Below the pieces are notes generated by a model. It was not told the origin of the DNA. It saw only the letters and a program-made list of their open reading frames with translations, and searched no databases. The position numbers were made by a program, and so were the translations under genes. Of a stretch of DNA of 12,884 nucleotides, positions 6,996 through 12,687 are shown one piece after another. Within the stretch, counting starts at the first letter, position 1. Every line of letters starts with the position of its first letter. Source of the DNA: Puia dinghuensis. GTDB lineage: Bacteria; Bacteroidota; Bacteroidia; Chitinophagales; Chitinophagaceae. Location: NCBI GenBank assembly GCA_026224995.1, contig JAMFRX010000337.1, positions 1 to 12,884 of the forward strand, read 5' to 3'.

Positions 6996-7502
6996 ATGAA
7001 AACGCAAATGAATCTTTACCCAAATACTGAAATTATGCCACACGCCATCGAAAACGAATTAGAAGCAGGGATCTTGAAGAGTAAGATTATGGAATTGCAA
7101 AGTGCGTTGCTTTTTACTGAAAGCAGCTCGATCGTAAAATTACCGACTCATGTGATCTCCGATGTCGAATTGGATAATGAAGGACAGATATGGTTCGTGA
7201 TCCCTAGGCCTGCCATGCAGCTGGAAGCATATGATAAAGAGATACCTGCCAAGCTGGATTTCTTTAAGAAAGGGCTGGATTTCTTTGTAAAGGTCCGGGG
7301 TATTGCTTTCCTGCAGACCGATCTGAATGAAGCAAATGCGAATACCGGTCTTTCCGCCGAGATGCGGGAACGGATGAACGATAAGAATGTGATCGCCGTG
7401 AAGGTGAAGATAGAGGATACGGATCTTGTGGATAATAGTCCCAAGCTTTCGCAGAATTGGCTGCAGGCCAGCAGGTCGCAGCTGTCGAGCTGGTTCTTCT
7501 AA
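6996..7502 (+). CDS. Pyridoxamine 5'-phosphate oxidase-like (FMN split-barrel) protein
   Basis: This soluble protein of about 168 residues resembles the general-stress, PNPOx-like flavin-binding split barrels. It has an N-terminal helix (IENELEAGILKSKIMELQSALLF), strands around VISDVELDNEGQIWFVIPRP, then the helix and strand LDFFKKGLDFFVKVRGIAFL, and a C-terminal SQNWLQASRSQLSSWFF. No signal peptide is seen. The start is uncertain. ATG 6996 abuts a GGAGG (6991-6995) that would be too close to serve it; ATG 7008 has that GGAGG at 12 bp; an ATG at 6942 would add 18 atypical residues. No good Bacteroidota promoter was found upstream. Family members bind FMN or related cofactors, often in redox or stress functions; the substrate is unknown. 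It is monocistronic, divergent from the barrel gene and followed by a clear terminator. Confidence 0.72.
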   Translation: MKTQMNLYPNTEIMPHAIENELEAGILKSKIMELQSALLFTESSSIVKLPTHVISDVELDNEGQIWFVIPRPAMQLEAYDKEIPAKLDFFKKGLDFFVKVRGIAFLQTDLNEANANTGLSAEMRERMNDKNVIAVKVKIEDTDLVDNSPKLSQNWLQASRSQLSSWFF

Positions 7503-7556
7503 ACTGATCTTGAAGTAGAACCCCAATCATAGCATACTGCGCGTGTTACATATAGG

Positions 7557-7592
7557 AAGCTGAGTCCGCCACTTGTGGCGGATTTCAGTTTT
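7557..7592 (+). terminator. Intrinsic terminator after the PNPOx-like gene
   Basis: The perfect arms TCCGCCAC (7565-7572) and GTGGCGGA (7575-7582) are extended outward by AAGCTGA (7557-7563) pairing with TCAGTTT (7585-7591, one G-U), across a small internal loop. The right arm merges into a TTTT tract (7589-7592). It lies 55 bp after the stop codon at 7502, in the right orientation for that gene. Confidence 0.8.
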
Positions 7593-7612
7593 AGGCATGT
7601 CCGTAAGCGTTA

Positions 7613-7678
7613 GGGCGGCGGGGAAGGGAACGCGGGAACTGTAAGGGGAAGGCGGGCGAGCGGTGGGAAAAGTAAGGG
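7613..7678 (+). other. G-tract cluster with G-quadruplex potential
   Basis: Eight runs of three or four G occur on the plus strand within 66 bp, at 7613, 7620, 7626, 7634, 7645, 7654, 7665 and 7676. The first four runs are separated by 4, 2 and 5 bases and satisfy the canonical G3+N1-7 four-tract pattern; later spacers are 5-8 bases. The stretch lies between two oppositely oriented terminators and encodes no credible protein. Confidence 0.55.
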
Positions 7679-7679
7679 C

Positions 7680-7713
7680 AAAAAAAAAGGTCCACTGTAG
7701 AAACAGCTGACCT
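7680..7713 (-). terminator. Intrinsic terminator with U9 tract, minus strand
   Basis: Read on the minus strand, AGGTC (7713-7709) pairs with GACCT (7692-7688) and CTGT (7706-7703) with ACAG (7698-7695). A 2x2 internal loop separates the stems, and the terminal loop is TTCT. Nine consecutive T residues follow (7688-7680). No minus-strand protein gene ends nearby: the closest upstream stop is at 8042. The terminator therefore points to a separate short transcript or a long 3' UTR. Confidence 0.75.
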
Positions 7714-7793
7714 CTAACGATTGCTTGCCATATGAAAAATCTTTATTTCGAAGGGCTCCTTTAATCGGCGCCCTGAACTTATTCGCGCTTTGA
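7680..7793 (-). ncRNA. Candidate small non-coding RNA of about 115 nt, family not recognised
   Basis: A minus-strand TAnnTTTG box (7806-7799) predicts a start near 7793, and the U9 terminator ends the transcript at 7680. In between, AGGGC (RNA, complement of 7774-7770) can pair with GCCCU (7756-7752) around a 13-nt loop. Within that loop, CGAUU (7767-7763) can pair with AAUCG (7722-7718), giving a possible pseudoknot. The transcript also holds a five-codon ORF (ATG at 7731 to TAG at 7714) ending directly before the terminator stem, like an attenuator leader. However, no minus-strand gene lies downstream to be attenuated. The alternative is the end of a long 3' UTR of the DUF92 gene. No known RNA family is recognised. 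Confidence 0.4.
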
Positions 7794-7830
7794 TGATACA
7801 AATATACGGTGCTTTTATGGCGCGAATAAG
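7778..7830. repeat. Perfect 11-bp inverted repeat straddling the small-RNA promoter
   Basis: CTTATTCGCGC (7778-7788) and GCGCGAATAAG (7820-7830) are exact inverted copies separated by 31 bp, with centres 42 bp apart, close to four helical turns. The TATATTTG box (minus strand, 7806-7799) lies between them. One half-site covers the -33 region and the other the first transcribed bases. This arrangement fits a paired operator; an RNA stem on a plus-strand transcript is the alternative. Confidence 0.6.
7799..7806 (-). promoter_or_regulatory. Bacteroidota -7 promoter box for the candidate small RNA
   Basis: The minus strand reads TATATTTG here, a perfect match to TAnnTTTG. No good TTTG is found at the -33 spacing; that region instead holds one arm of the 11-bp inverted repeat. 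Such a weak -33 element could fit a promoter needing an activator. Confidence 0.45.
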
Positions 7831-7876
7831 ACATCTTCTCGTTAATTCTATCATGTCAAAGCCAGGAAATGAAATG

Positions 7877-7912
7877 TGAAACCCTTACTGGTATTGGGTT
7901 TCAGCGTTTTTT
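7877..7912 (+). terminator. Hairpin followed by T6, terminator-like
   Basis: TGAAACCC (7877-7884) and GGGTTTCA (7896-7903) form a perfect 8-bp stem with an 11-base loop, followed after GCG by six T residues (7907-7912). The orientation is plus strand, but no plus-strand gene lies directly upstream. It could guard against read-through toward the DUF92 gene or mark the end of an unrecognised transcript. The stem alone could also act on the minus strand. Confidence 0.45.
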
Positions 7913-8019
7913 CAACATGAGGCCCAACGCAATAAACGGGTATTTATACAAGAGAATACAGTATTAGTACTTATGCCGGGGGCCAATTTTTTACCCAGAA
8001 ACCACGGAAAAAACGCTGA
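7901..8019. repeat. 13-bp perfect inverted repeat enclosing a 93-bp non-coding segment
   Basis: TCAGCGTTTTTTC (7901-7913) and GAAAAAACGCTGA (8007-8019) are exact inverted copies. The enclosed segment is AT-rich in its middle and contains AATAC-A-GTATT. The left arm overlaps the terminator-like hairpin and its T tract. No target-site duplication is seen next to the arms, so a miniature transposon is not supported. Confidence 0.5.
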
Positions 8020-8041
8020 CCATCCTGTACTGTCCTGCCTG

Positions 8042-8830
8042 CTACCGGATGAATAGGCCTGCGAGGATGGCGGCGACCAGGGTGCTGAGGAAATTGACGG
8101 CGTCATTGGAGAGGTGGCCCCGGCGTTCGAGCGTTGCGCCGAGCAGGGAGTCGACCAGGTTGCCGGCGACTCCGGCGAGGGTGATGATGAGCAGCTGAAG
8201 GGTCAGGGAATGCCCGGGGAGGTGCTGCATGGCCGGGAAAGGGAGAAAGTGGGGCGGCGTGGCCGTGGAAGGTTGCGTGGCCAGGAGGCCGGTCCCCAGG
8301 CCGTATACCGCTGCGATGGATGCAGAGCCTACCAGGCCGATGAGCAGGCCTTCCAGGCTGATGACGCCGTCCAGTCCGCGTTGGTCCTTTTTTCCGGTCA
8401 GGATGTTAAAGCAGCGGTGGCCGTAGACCATGCCCAGCTCGGAGGAAAGGGTGTCGCTGGTGGCGGAGGCCAGGCTGGCGGCCATCATAAAGGTGAAAAG
8501 GAGGTGTGAGGCGGGATGGAGGACGGCTGCTATGCCCATGATGGCGGCGGTGCCGGCGTTGGCGATCACCTGGCCGGGGCGTCGTGTAGGTTCGTGGGCG
8601 GAGGAGCCCCTGATCAGGAGCTTGTCCTTTTTCTTCCAGGAGGTCGCCGCCGTCCCGGTGACGAAGAAGAAAGCCAGCAGAACCAGGCCCAGCCACCCAC
8701 CGCCGGAATAGATAGCCCAGCCGAGCAGGATGCCCGTGCCGGCGGCCGCGGGGGTCAGTTTTTTCCAGCGCACGCTGGCTGCGGCGCCGGCTACGAGAAG
8801 GAGTAAAACCAGCATATCCGGGGTATGCAT
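8042..8830 (-). CDS. DUF92 (TMEM19/VTE6-like) integral membrane protein
   Basis: From ATG 8830 this is a 262-residue polytopic membrane protein of the DUF92/TIGR00297 family. Conserved blocks are GTAATSWKKKDKL, EPTRRPGQVIANAG, SATSDTLSSELG, a GLDGVISLEGLL segment, and GNLVDSLLGATLERRG-LSNDAVNFLSTLVAA near the C-terminus. The family includes plant VTE6, a phytyl-phosphate kinase of tocopherol and phylloquinone salvage; bacterial members may act on isoprenoid phosphates, but this one's substrate is unknown. The open frame continues upstream to 8980, but those 50 residues are Cys/Pro-rich and unlike the family, and a -7 promoter box lies within them, so the start at 8830 is preferred. The gene is monocistronic, divergent from the next gene, with 540 bp of non-coding DNA downstream. 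Confidence 0.85.
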   Translation of the reverse strand: MHTPDMLVLLLLVAGAAASVRWKKLTPAAAGTGILLGWAIYSGGGWLGLVLLAFFFVTGTAATSWKKKDKLLIRGSSAHEPTRRPGQVIANAGTAAIMGIAAVLHPASHLLFTFMMAASLASATSDTLSSELGMVYGHRCFNILTGKKDQRGLDGVISLEGLLIGLVGSASIAAVYGLGTGLLATQPSTATPPHFLPFPAMQHLPGHSLTLQLLIITLAGVAGNLVDSLLGATLERRGHLSNDAVNFLSTLVAAILAGLFIR

Positions 8831-8849
8831 AGGACCATGATTGATTGGA

Positions 8850-8857
8850 CAAAGATA
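8850..8857 (-). promoter_or_regulatory. Bacteroidota -7 promoter box for the DUF92 gene
   Basis: The minus strand reads TATCTTTG, a perfect TAnnTTTG, 19 bp upstream of the ATG at 8830. This predicts a leader of about 13 nt. No clear TTTG was found at the -33 spacing. The box supports the shorter start of the DUF92 protein. Confidence 0.5.
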
Positions 8858-8870
8858 GGGACAAGCGCAG

Positions 8871-9494
8871 ATGGGGCAGGCGGGCCTGTTAACCGTTAGG
8901 TGTAGTAGCGATTTTTCCGTAATTTGGACCAACCTGAAACAAATTGCGACCATACTATTGCTTGGCATCCTGATTTTCAACTGGTTCGGTTACCGGCTGG
9001 TGGTTTCCTATTTGCAGAACAGGTCCGCCAGGGAGCTGGAAACCCGGCTGGATGAAAACAAGTACGACGAATCTCAGCTGATCTCCATTAAAATTCCTGC
9101 CGAGCATCTGGCTTATTATAATCCCTCGCAGGAATTCGTGCGGGTAGACGGGAGCGTGGAAATAAGCGGCCTTCAGTATAAATATGTGAAGCAGAGGATA
9201 TTCAATGACTCCATTGAGCTGATGTGCCTGCCGGATCGGGCGACTACGAAATTGATGGCCTGTAACAACGATCTCTTCCGGCTGGCGAATGGATTCCAGG
9301 CGGCTCCGGCAGGTCATCAGGGCCCCCATCCACTTCCCAATAAGAGCCCGGTCGCGGACCCCTACGTCTTTACGGCTGGCTTTGCACTCCACGAACATTC
9401 TTTTACCGTGTTGCCGGCGGCTTATGATCATCCGGTAGTTATCCCTTCCATCTCCCTTTTTACGGACGAAAGGCCCCCTACGGTTCAGTCCTAA
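8871..9494 (+). CDS. Small membrane-anchored protein of unknown function
   Basis: This protein of up to 207 residues is not assigned to a named family. A hydrophobic helix (IATILLLGILIFNWFGYRLVV, about residues 25-45) is followed by an acidic, soluble, probably periplasmic region. The C-terminal part has several Cys, His and Asn residues (MCLPD, MACNND, FALHEHSF) and ends in ERPPTVQS. The start is uncertain. ATG 8871 puts 21 poorly conserved-looking residues before LKQIATILLLG, a stretch that looks like a natural N-terminus beginning at a CTG codon (8934); a TTG lies at 8958. A near-promoter TAATTTG at 8920-8926, one base short of TAnnTTTG, would also favour a downstream start. It precedes the CRTAC1-type gene by 113 bp on the same strand, so a joint envelope function is possible but unproven. 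Confidence 0.6.
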   Translation: MGQAGLLTVRCSSDFSVIWTNLKQIATILLLGILIFNWFGYRLVVSYLQNRSARELETRLDENKYDESQLISIKIPAEHLAYYNPSQEFVRVDGSVEISGLQYKYVKQRIFNDSIELMCLPDRATTKLMACNNDLFRLANGFQAAPAGHQGPHPLPNKSPVADPYVFTAGFALHEHSFTVLPAAYDHPVVIPSISLFTDERPPTVQS

Positions 9495-9548
9495 CCTCCT
9501 TTTTTCTTTTTTGCTGTGAGGCTTCTGGCTGCGGCAATTACATGCTTT

Positions 9549-9580
9549 GCCGGCAATCCCTGGATTCGGGTATTGCCGGT
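9549..9580 (+). other. Strong hairpin in the leader of the CRTAC1-type gene
   Basis: CCGGCAATCCC (9550-9560) pairs with GGG-T-ATTGCCGG (9568-9579) as an 11-bp stem with a single bulged T (9571) and a 7-base loop. It ends 28 bp before the ATG at 9608. No U tract follows, so it is not an intrinsic terminator. It may be a 5' UTR stem affecting translation or mRNA stability, or a protein-binding palindrome. Confidence 0.5.
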
Positions 9581-9607
9581 CCTACAATTCTTATTTAAAC
9601 GACATTC

Positions 9608-11887
9608 ATGAAACAGAAAATTCGACTACTCATAGTAGTTGTTCCTGTCATTTTAATCATTGCCACGGTGTCCTATGCTTATATCAAGAAGCATTCGGAC
9701 CTGGAGGCAACGCTCCAGGAATACAGGAATGGCCTGATGCCGGTGAAGACGGGGGAAAACGTTTTTTATTCCGAAGGCCAGCTGGCCTACTATGATTCCC
9801 TTGCGGGAGTGTATACTGGCAGGAACCGGGTTGCGTCCGTCATCCGCACTTTCAGGGCGATAACATTAATGCAGCTTGGGCGGGAGAAAGAGGCCATCGA
9901 AGGTCTCCAAGACGTCATCCAGCATGCGGAGATGGACCTGTACGATCCCCTTTTTACCAGCGCGAGAAAGACGTTGGCGCTGGCGTATTTGCGATTGGGG
10001 GAACGGAGCAATTGCATCTCGAACCATACCAACGGGTCCTGTATCTTCCCTATTCAGGGCAAAGGCATTTATACCGACCCGACTGCTTCGGAAAAGGCCA
10101 TCAAGAGCTATGAAGAGGTGCTTCTGGCGAAGCCGAACGACCTGGAAGCCAGGTGGCTGCTCAATGTGGCGTATATGACCATCGGGCAATACCCGGGGAA
10201 TGTTCCGTCGGATTTCCTGATTCCGGGACTGGATAAGGATACTTCCGGATACAAGGTGAATCCTTTTAGCGATGTCTCAATGGATCTGGGGCTCAATCAT
10301 TTTCGGAGTGAGGCCGGCGGCAGCATCGTGGATGATTTCAACAACGACGGTTACCTCGACGTCGTCACCTCCTCCTGGGATCTCGAAGAAAGCATGCATT
10401 ATTTCAAGAACAATGGGGATGGGACCTTTACCGATGCTACCAAGCAGTCGGGACTGGCCGATATCAAAGGCGGACTAAGCATCATCCAGGCCGATTACAA
10501 TAACGACGGCTTTACGGACATCCTGGTATGCAGAGGCGCATGGCTGAGGGAAGATGGCCGGCAGCCCAATACCCTGCTCAGGAATAACGGGGATGGCACT
10601 TTTACCGATGTCACGGTCCAGAGTGGCATTCTTTCCTTTGGCCCTACTCAGACGGCTACCTGGGCAGATTTCAATAACGACGGCTGGCTGGACCTGTTCG
10701 TAGGGAAGGAGACAGTACGCGGAGGGCCGCCGCATCCTGCGGAGCTCTTTATTAACAACCAGGATGGAACCTTTACCAATGTGGCGGAGGAAGCCGGATG
10801 CAATGCGGTAATGTTCATGAAGGGGGTGGTTTCCGGCGACTACAACAAAGATGGCTGGCCGGATATCTTTATTTCCGGGCTGGATGGAAGGAAGATGCTG
10901 TTGAAGAACAAGGGGCTGCATTCGAAGATCCCGCAATTTGAGGATGCCACGCACGAAGCCGGCCTGGACAAGCAGGCGACCTTCACTTTTCCCACCTGGT
11001 TCTTCGACTATGACAACGATGGCTGGCCGGATATTTTTGTATGCGGCTATTCCTTCAAGGGACCAATGGCGGCCACGGCTGCAGCGGAAGCACTCCATGT
11101 GCACTTACCGGAGGATGCGAGCAAGATGTATCTCTACCATAACAATCACGACGGCACTTTTACCGAGGTCACCAAAGAAGCCGGACTCGATCACCCGGTA
11201 TTTGCCATGGGGGCCAATTTCGGCGATATAGACAATGACGGCTACCCGGACATGTATCTGGGTACGGGGAACCCCGATTTCAGCTCTCTGGTCCCCAACA
11301 AGCTGTTTAAGAACATCGGTGGCCAAAAGTTTGCGGATGTCACCACTGCCGCGCGGGTAGGCAACCTGCAAAAAGGGCATGGCGTTGCTTTCGCGGATAT
11401 CGACAACGACGGCGACCAGGACATCTTCTGTGAAATAGGTGGGGCTTACAAGGCAGATGGGTATTACAATTCACTTTACCTGAATCCGGGCCAGCCTGAT
11501 AGCAATAATTGGGTCAGCCTGCTGCTGAAGGGTACTAAGTCTAATCGTTCGGCCATAGGGGCGCATATAGAGGTGAGCTTCCGGGAGAATGGGATAAAGC
11601 GGACGGTATATATGGATGTCAACTCGGGCGGAAGCTTTGGGGGGAATCCTTTCAGGAAAGAGATAGGCATCGGCAAGGCGAAGATGATCGACGAGCTGGT
11701 GATCAGGTGGCCTACTTCGGGAACTGTGCAAACATTTAAAGACGTGGCGCCTTGCCAGTTCCTGACCGTCGAGGAGGGCAAGGATAAGCTCGATAAGGTT
11801 GATGTCAAGCGGCTCGTTTTCCGGCCGCAGCCGGGAATGGGGAATATGGATATGGGCCTGAAGGTGGACTGTGGGCCTGTGAAATAA
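9608..11887 (+). CDS. CRTAC1-family protein: membrane anchor, TPR-like region, FG-GAP/VCBS repeats, ASPIC/UnbV domain
   Basis: This 759-residue exported protein starts with an uncleaved-looking signal anchor (about residues 5-26). Residues about 30-205 form a helical TPR-like region with NCISNHTNGSC, a Cys/His-rich segment, and KAIKSYEEVLLAKPNDLEARWLLNVAYMTIG split across two helices. The beta-propeller part carries seven calcium-loop motifs of type DxDxDGxxD, near residues 243, 296, 354, 411, 467, 540 and 597, several preceded by NNGDGTFTD. An ASPIC/UnbV domain spans about residues 634-720 (NWVSLLLKGTKSNRSAIGAHI, then IRWPTSGTVQTF). Such proteins are extracellular or surface proteins thought to bind ligands or matrix; no enzymatic activity is established. 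No Shine-Dalgarno is seen before the ATG, and a hairpin lies in the leader. The stop is 2 bp from the convergent SRAP stop. Confidence 0.9.
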   Translation: MKQKIRLLIVVVPVILIIATVSYAYIKKHSDLEATLQEYRNGLMPVKTGENVFYSEGQLAYYDSLAGVYTGRNRVASVIRTFRAITLMQLGREKEAIEGLQDVIQHAEMDLYDPLFTSARKTLALAYLRLGERSNCISNHTNGSCIFPIQGKGIYTDPTASEKAIKSYEEVLLAKPNDLEARWLLNVAYMTIGQYPGNVPSDFLIPGLDKDTSGYKVNPFSDVSMDLGLNHFRSEAGGSIVDDFNNDGYLDVVTSSWDLEESMHYFKNNGDGTFTDATKQSGLADIKGGLSIIQADYNNDGFTDILVCRGAWLREDGRQPNTLLRNNGDGTFTDVTVQSGILSFGPTQTATWADFNNDGWLDLFVGKETVRGGPPHPAELFINNQDGTFTNVAEEAGCNAVMFMKGVVSGDYNKDGWPDIFISGLDGRKMLLKNKGLHSKIPQFEDATHEAGLDKQATFTFPTWFFDYDNDGWPDIFVCGYSFKGPMAATAAAEALHVHLPEDASKMYLYHNNHDGTFTEVTKEAGLDHPVFAMGANFGDIDNDGYPDMYLGTGNPDFSSLVPNKLFKNIGGQKFADVTTAARVGNLQKGHGVAFADIDNDGDQDIFCEIGGAYKADGYYNSLYLNPGQPDSNNWVSLLLKGTKSNRSAIGAHIEVSFRENGIKRTVYMDVNSGGSFGGNPFRKEIGIGKAKMIDELVIRWPTSGTVQTFKDVAPCQFLTVEEGKDKLDKVDVKRLVFRPQPGMGNMDMGLKVDCGPVK

Positions 11888-11889
11888 TT

Positions 11890-12660
11890 TTAGGGAATTA
11901 ATTCCGGGAGATCGGGCCAGGGCCAGGGGGCGGTCTTAGGCTGGCCGTCGGGCCGGGGCGTCCTGCTGCGGATGCTGAAGACAGGTTCGGCGATCAGCTG
12001 GTCCGATGGTATTTCATAGGCGAGTATCCGCTCTATCCCTTCGTCAGTGAGATTGGGGCTGAGCCATTCCAGCTCCAGCTCTTTGGGCAGGAAGAGGGGC
12101 ATACGGAAGGCGTTGTCGCCGCTGTTGTGGATCTGGCGCATCAGCGGGTTGGCGGCGCGGGTGATCAGCGTGAACATGCCGCGGACTTCGCCGGTCTCCG
12201 GATCGGAAGGCAGCTTCGTGTTGTAGTGATACAGGCCGGGGAGGGCGAACATGCGGCGGTCTTTCAGCCGGATGTGATAGGGGACTTTATTTTTCCAGCC
12301 TATGATCTCGCGGTGTTCATAGATACCCGTCACTGGTATGAGGCAGCGTTTGGTGCGGATGCGGTTCCAGAAGGAGCGTTTGTCGGCGAGGATCTTTTCG
12401 CTGCGGGCGTTGACCATGGACCTGCGCATTGCTTTGATCTTTTCGGGGGTGTCCATGTATTCGGCGATGATGCCCCATTCGAAATTCTTGCGGTGGTAAT
12501 GGCCGTTCTCTGCTATGATGATGGGATACCGGTTATGGCCGAGGGCCATGAAATGCATACCCTTGTCCAGGTCGAAGCCGATCTCTCCGTCGTGAATGAG
12601 GTCGGGGAAATAGTCGTCTATCAGCTGCAAGGCTGAATAAAAGGCGATGTCGAGGCACAT
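11890..12660 (-). CDS. SRAP-family abasic-site DNA-protein crosslink protein (YedK/HMCES-like)
   Basis: This 256-residue protein begins MCLD, placing the catalytic cysteine at position 2, exposed when the initiator Met is removed. Other active-site features of the family are present: NARSE (N84-E88), CLIPVTGIYEH (E115, where the usual form is GFYEW), and H178 followed by FRMPLFL (R186-P188). HMCES and E. coli YedK form a thiazolidine crosslink with abasic sites in single-stranded DNA and shield them from nucleases. The protein is somewhat longer than YedK (about 222 residues), with an insertion between H178 and RMP. It follows the partial minus-strand gene by 27 bp and is probably co-transcribed with it. 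The family is certain. Confidence 0.92.
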   Translation of the reverse strand: MCLDIAFYSALQLIDDYFPDLIHDGEIGFDLDKGMHFMALGHNRYPIIIAENGHYHRKNFEWGIIAEYMDTPEKIKAMRRSMVNARSEKILADKRSFWNRIRTKRCLIPVTGIYEHREIIGWKNKVPYHIRLKDRRMFALPGLYHYNTKLPSDPETGEVRGMFTLITRAANPLMRQIHNSGDNAFRMPLFLPKELELEWLSPNLTDEGIERILAYEIPSDQLIAEPVFSIRSRTPRPDGQPKTAPWPWPDLPELIP

Positions 12661-12687
12661 AAGCTTTTAATGTTCTTCAAAATTCTT

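Noticed and set aside
7610..7834. Minus-strand 74-codon open frame in the intergenic region
   Set aside because: It runs through the U9 terminator and the G-tract stretch, ends in low-complexity Leu/Pro sequence and lacks any motif.
7901..8019. Miniature inverted-repeat transposable element
   Set aside because: The 13-bp ends are perfect, but no target-site duplication flanks them and no second copy is in the window; recorded only as a repeat.
8831..8980. N-terminal extension of the DUF92 protein
   Set aside because: The added 50 residues are unlike the family, and a TATCTTTG promoter box lies inside them.
10475..11104. Minus-strand open frame of 209 codons opposite the CRTAC1-type gene
   Set aside because: The repeated DxDxDG coding pattern of the real gene generates open antisense frames. 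No recognisable protein features are seen.
10331..11420. Recurring similar DNA segments that could suggest a repeat array or CRISPR
   Set aside because: They are degenerate codons for calcium-binding loops in a single reading frame, irregularly spaced at 150-220 bp, not identical repeats.
12127..12636. Plus-strand open frame of 169 codons opposite the SRAP gene
   Set aside because: The SRAP gene on the other strand has complete catalytic motifs; this frame has none and is a shadow.
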